This document shows positions 14,876 through 15,310 of a stretch of DNA of 15,310 nucleotides, piece by piece (the first letter of the stretch is position 1; each line of letters starts with the position of its first letter). A program made the translations under genes and the position numbers. This DNA is from an uncultured Eubacteriales bacterium. GTDB lineage: Bacteria > Bacillota > Clostridia > Oscillospirales > Oscillospiraceae. The stretch is from assembly GCA_900554625.1 (NCBI GenBank), contig USHP01000013.1:1-15310 (forward strand). Reading direction: 5' to 3'. Below the pieces are notes generated by a model. The model was not told the origin of the DNA and ran no database searches. It saw nothing but the letters and a program-made list of their open reading frames with translations.

Positions 14876-14903
14876 TGCAGAAACTTTACAATTCTTTTCT
14901 GCA
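14876..14903. repeat. Inverted repeat upstream of pstS
   Basis: TGCAGAAA (14876-14883) and TTTCTGCA (14896-14903) are perfect 8-bp arms around a 12-base centre. The element lies upstream of the pstS promoter and overlaps the first Pho-box-like repeats, so it is more likely a DNA operator than an RNA hairpin. The stretch 14800-14875 between it and the glgB promoter shows nothing I can identify. Confidence 0.4.
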
Positions 14904-14934
14904 CCTTTACACAAAGCGGATTTCCGATTTTACA
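14884..14934 (+). promoter_or_regulatory. Pho-box-like direct repeats upstream of pstS
   Basis: CTTTACA at 14884-14890, CTTTTCT at 14894-14900, CTTTACA at 14905-14911 and TTTTACA at 14928-14934 are spaced 10, 11 and 23 bases apart, close to one or two helical turns. PhoB and PhoP response regulators bind direct repeats of this kind (TTAACA-like in Bacillus). Position upstream of a phosphate-binding protein gene makes phosphate-starvation control likely, but the repeat consensus in this organism is unknown. Confidence 0.5.
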
Positions 14935-14943
14935 AAAGCTGGG

Positions 14944-14949
14944 TATGAT
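14944..14949 (+). promoter_or_regulatory. Probable -10 element of pstS
   Basis: TATGAT matches the -10 consensus at five of six positions. The base at -35 (14921-14926, TTTCCG) is poor, as is usual for promoters that rely on an activator such as PhoB/PhoP bound to the adjacent repeats. Confidence 0.5.
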
Positions 14950-15004
14950 GATAGCCGTAGGATACATCAAACGAATCCACAACTACAAAAGGAGAAAATG
15001 AACA

Positions 15005-15310
15005 ATGAAAAGAATGATTTCCGCCGTTATGGCCATGATGCTGATGCTGGCTCTAGTGGGCTGCGGCAATACTGCCCAGACGACCTCCACTACCGCCGCT
15101 CCTGCCACACAGGCTCCCGCTACCGATGCCCCTGCTACTGAGGCTCCCGAAACCGAAGCAGCTGCTGAACTGTCCGGAACTGTTTCCACCGATGGCTCCA
15201 CCTCTATGGAAGCTGTGATCGGCGCTCTGGGCGAAGCTTTCATGGAAGCTAACCCCGATGTAAACTTTACTTACAACCCCACCGGTTCCGGTTCCGGCAT
15301 TCAGGCTGTT
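15005..15310 (+). CDS. pstS: Phosphate ABC transporter substrate-binding lipoprotein, N-terminal part (cut by window edge)
   Basis: Extracytoplasmic phosphate-binding protein of the high-affinity Pst uptake system, anchored by lipid. The first 102 codons are present and the frame is open to the edge. Residues 1-19 are a signal peptide (MKRMISAVMAMMLMLAL) ending in a lipobox LVGC, so C20 would be lipidated. Residues about 21-55 are a Thr/Ala/Pro/Glu-rich linker. The mature domain then opens with STDGSTSMEAVIGALGEAF and NPTGSGSGIQAV, the conserved phosphate-ligand loops of PstS. The ATG at 15005 is chosen over one at 14998, which is out of frame with the signal peptide; AAAAGGAG ends ten bases upstream. 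The rest of pstSCAB is expected beyond the window. Confidence 0.92.
   Translation, partial: MKRMISAVMAMMLMLALVGCGNTAQTTSTTAAPATQAPATDAPATEAPETEAAAELSGTVSTDGSTSMEAVIGALGEAFMEANPDVNFTYNPTGSGSGIQAV

Noticed and set aside
14998..15141. ATG at 14998 after AAAAGGAG as a gene start
   Set aside because: The frame gives an 88-aa product (from an upstream start codon) without features. The overlapping frame from 15005 has a signal peptide, lipobox and PstS motifs.
1..15310. Mobile element, phage, CRISPR, tRNA or defence system
   Set aside because: No transposase, integrase, repeat-spacer array, tRNA cloverleaf or defence-type domain was seen; all long genes are metabolic or transport genes.

Overview
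The window looks like chromosomal DNA of a Gram-positive anaerobe of the class Clostridia, probably Oscillospirales (inference). The pointers are strong AGGAGG-type ribosome binding sites, a histidine operon opened by a YerC/TrpR-like regulator and using HisZ plus short-form HisG, a GH13_8-type branching enzyme, lipoprotein-type PstS, and intermediate base composition. There is no sign of mobile DNA, CRISPR, tRNA or rRNA; every large gene belongs to a recognisable family.

Layout. Positions 1-324 (minus) hold the N-terminal part of a branched-chain aminotransferase (ilvE), with its promoter at 415-443. From a promoter near 532-560 (plus) runs a ten-gene, almost gapless histidine operon: hisR-like regulator, hisZ, hisG, hisD, hisC, hisB, hisH, hisA, hisF, hisIE (629-8269). 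It ends at a terminator shared with a convergent MATE efflux gene (8321-9673, minus). Divergent from that gene is galE (9906-10922, plus). Next come a minus-strand cation/proton antiporter (11058-12266), a minus-strand glycogen branching enzyme glgB (12480-14702), and the start of a plus-strand phosphate-binding lipoprotein gene pstS (15005 to the window edge).

How it works together. The his operon encodes every step from PRPP and ATP to histidine except histidinol-phosphate phosphatase, which must lie elsewhere. Its first gene is a TrpR-fold repressor, and the promoter carries a perfect palindrome ACTTTA-N6-TAAAGT between the -35 and -10 elements, so autoregulated repression is the natural reading. 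galE and glgB serve UDP-sugar and glycogen metabolism as separate transcription units.

The most notable non-coding element is the leader of the antiporter gene (minus strand, about 12378 to 12289). It matches the fluoride (crcB-motif) riboswitch aptamer in sequence and fold. An intrinsic terminator follows whose stem takes up the aptamer's 3' pseudoknot strand. This suggests fluoride-induced expression of the antiporter. Other items worth attention are a Lys/Ala-rich, histone-H1-like repetitive tail on the branching enzyme, and Pho-box-like direct repeats with an 8-bp inverted repeat upstream of pstS.
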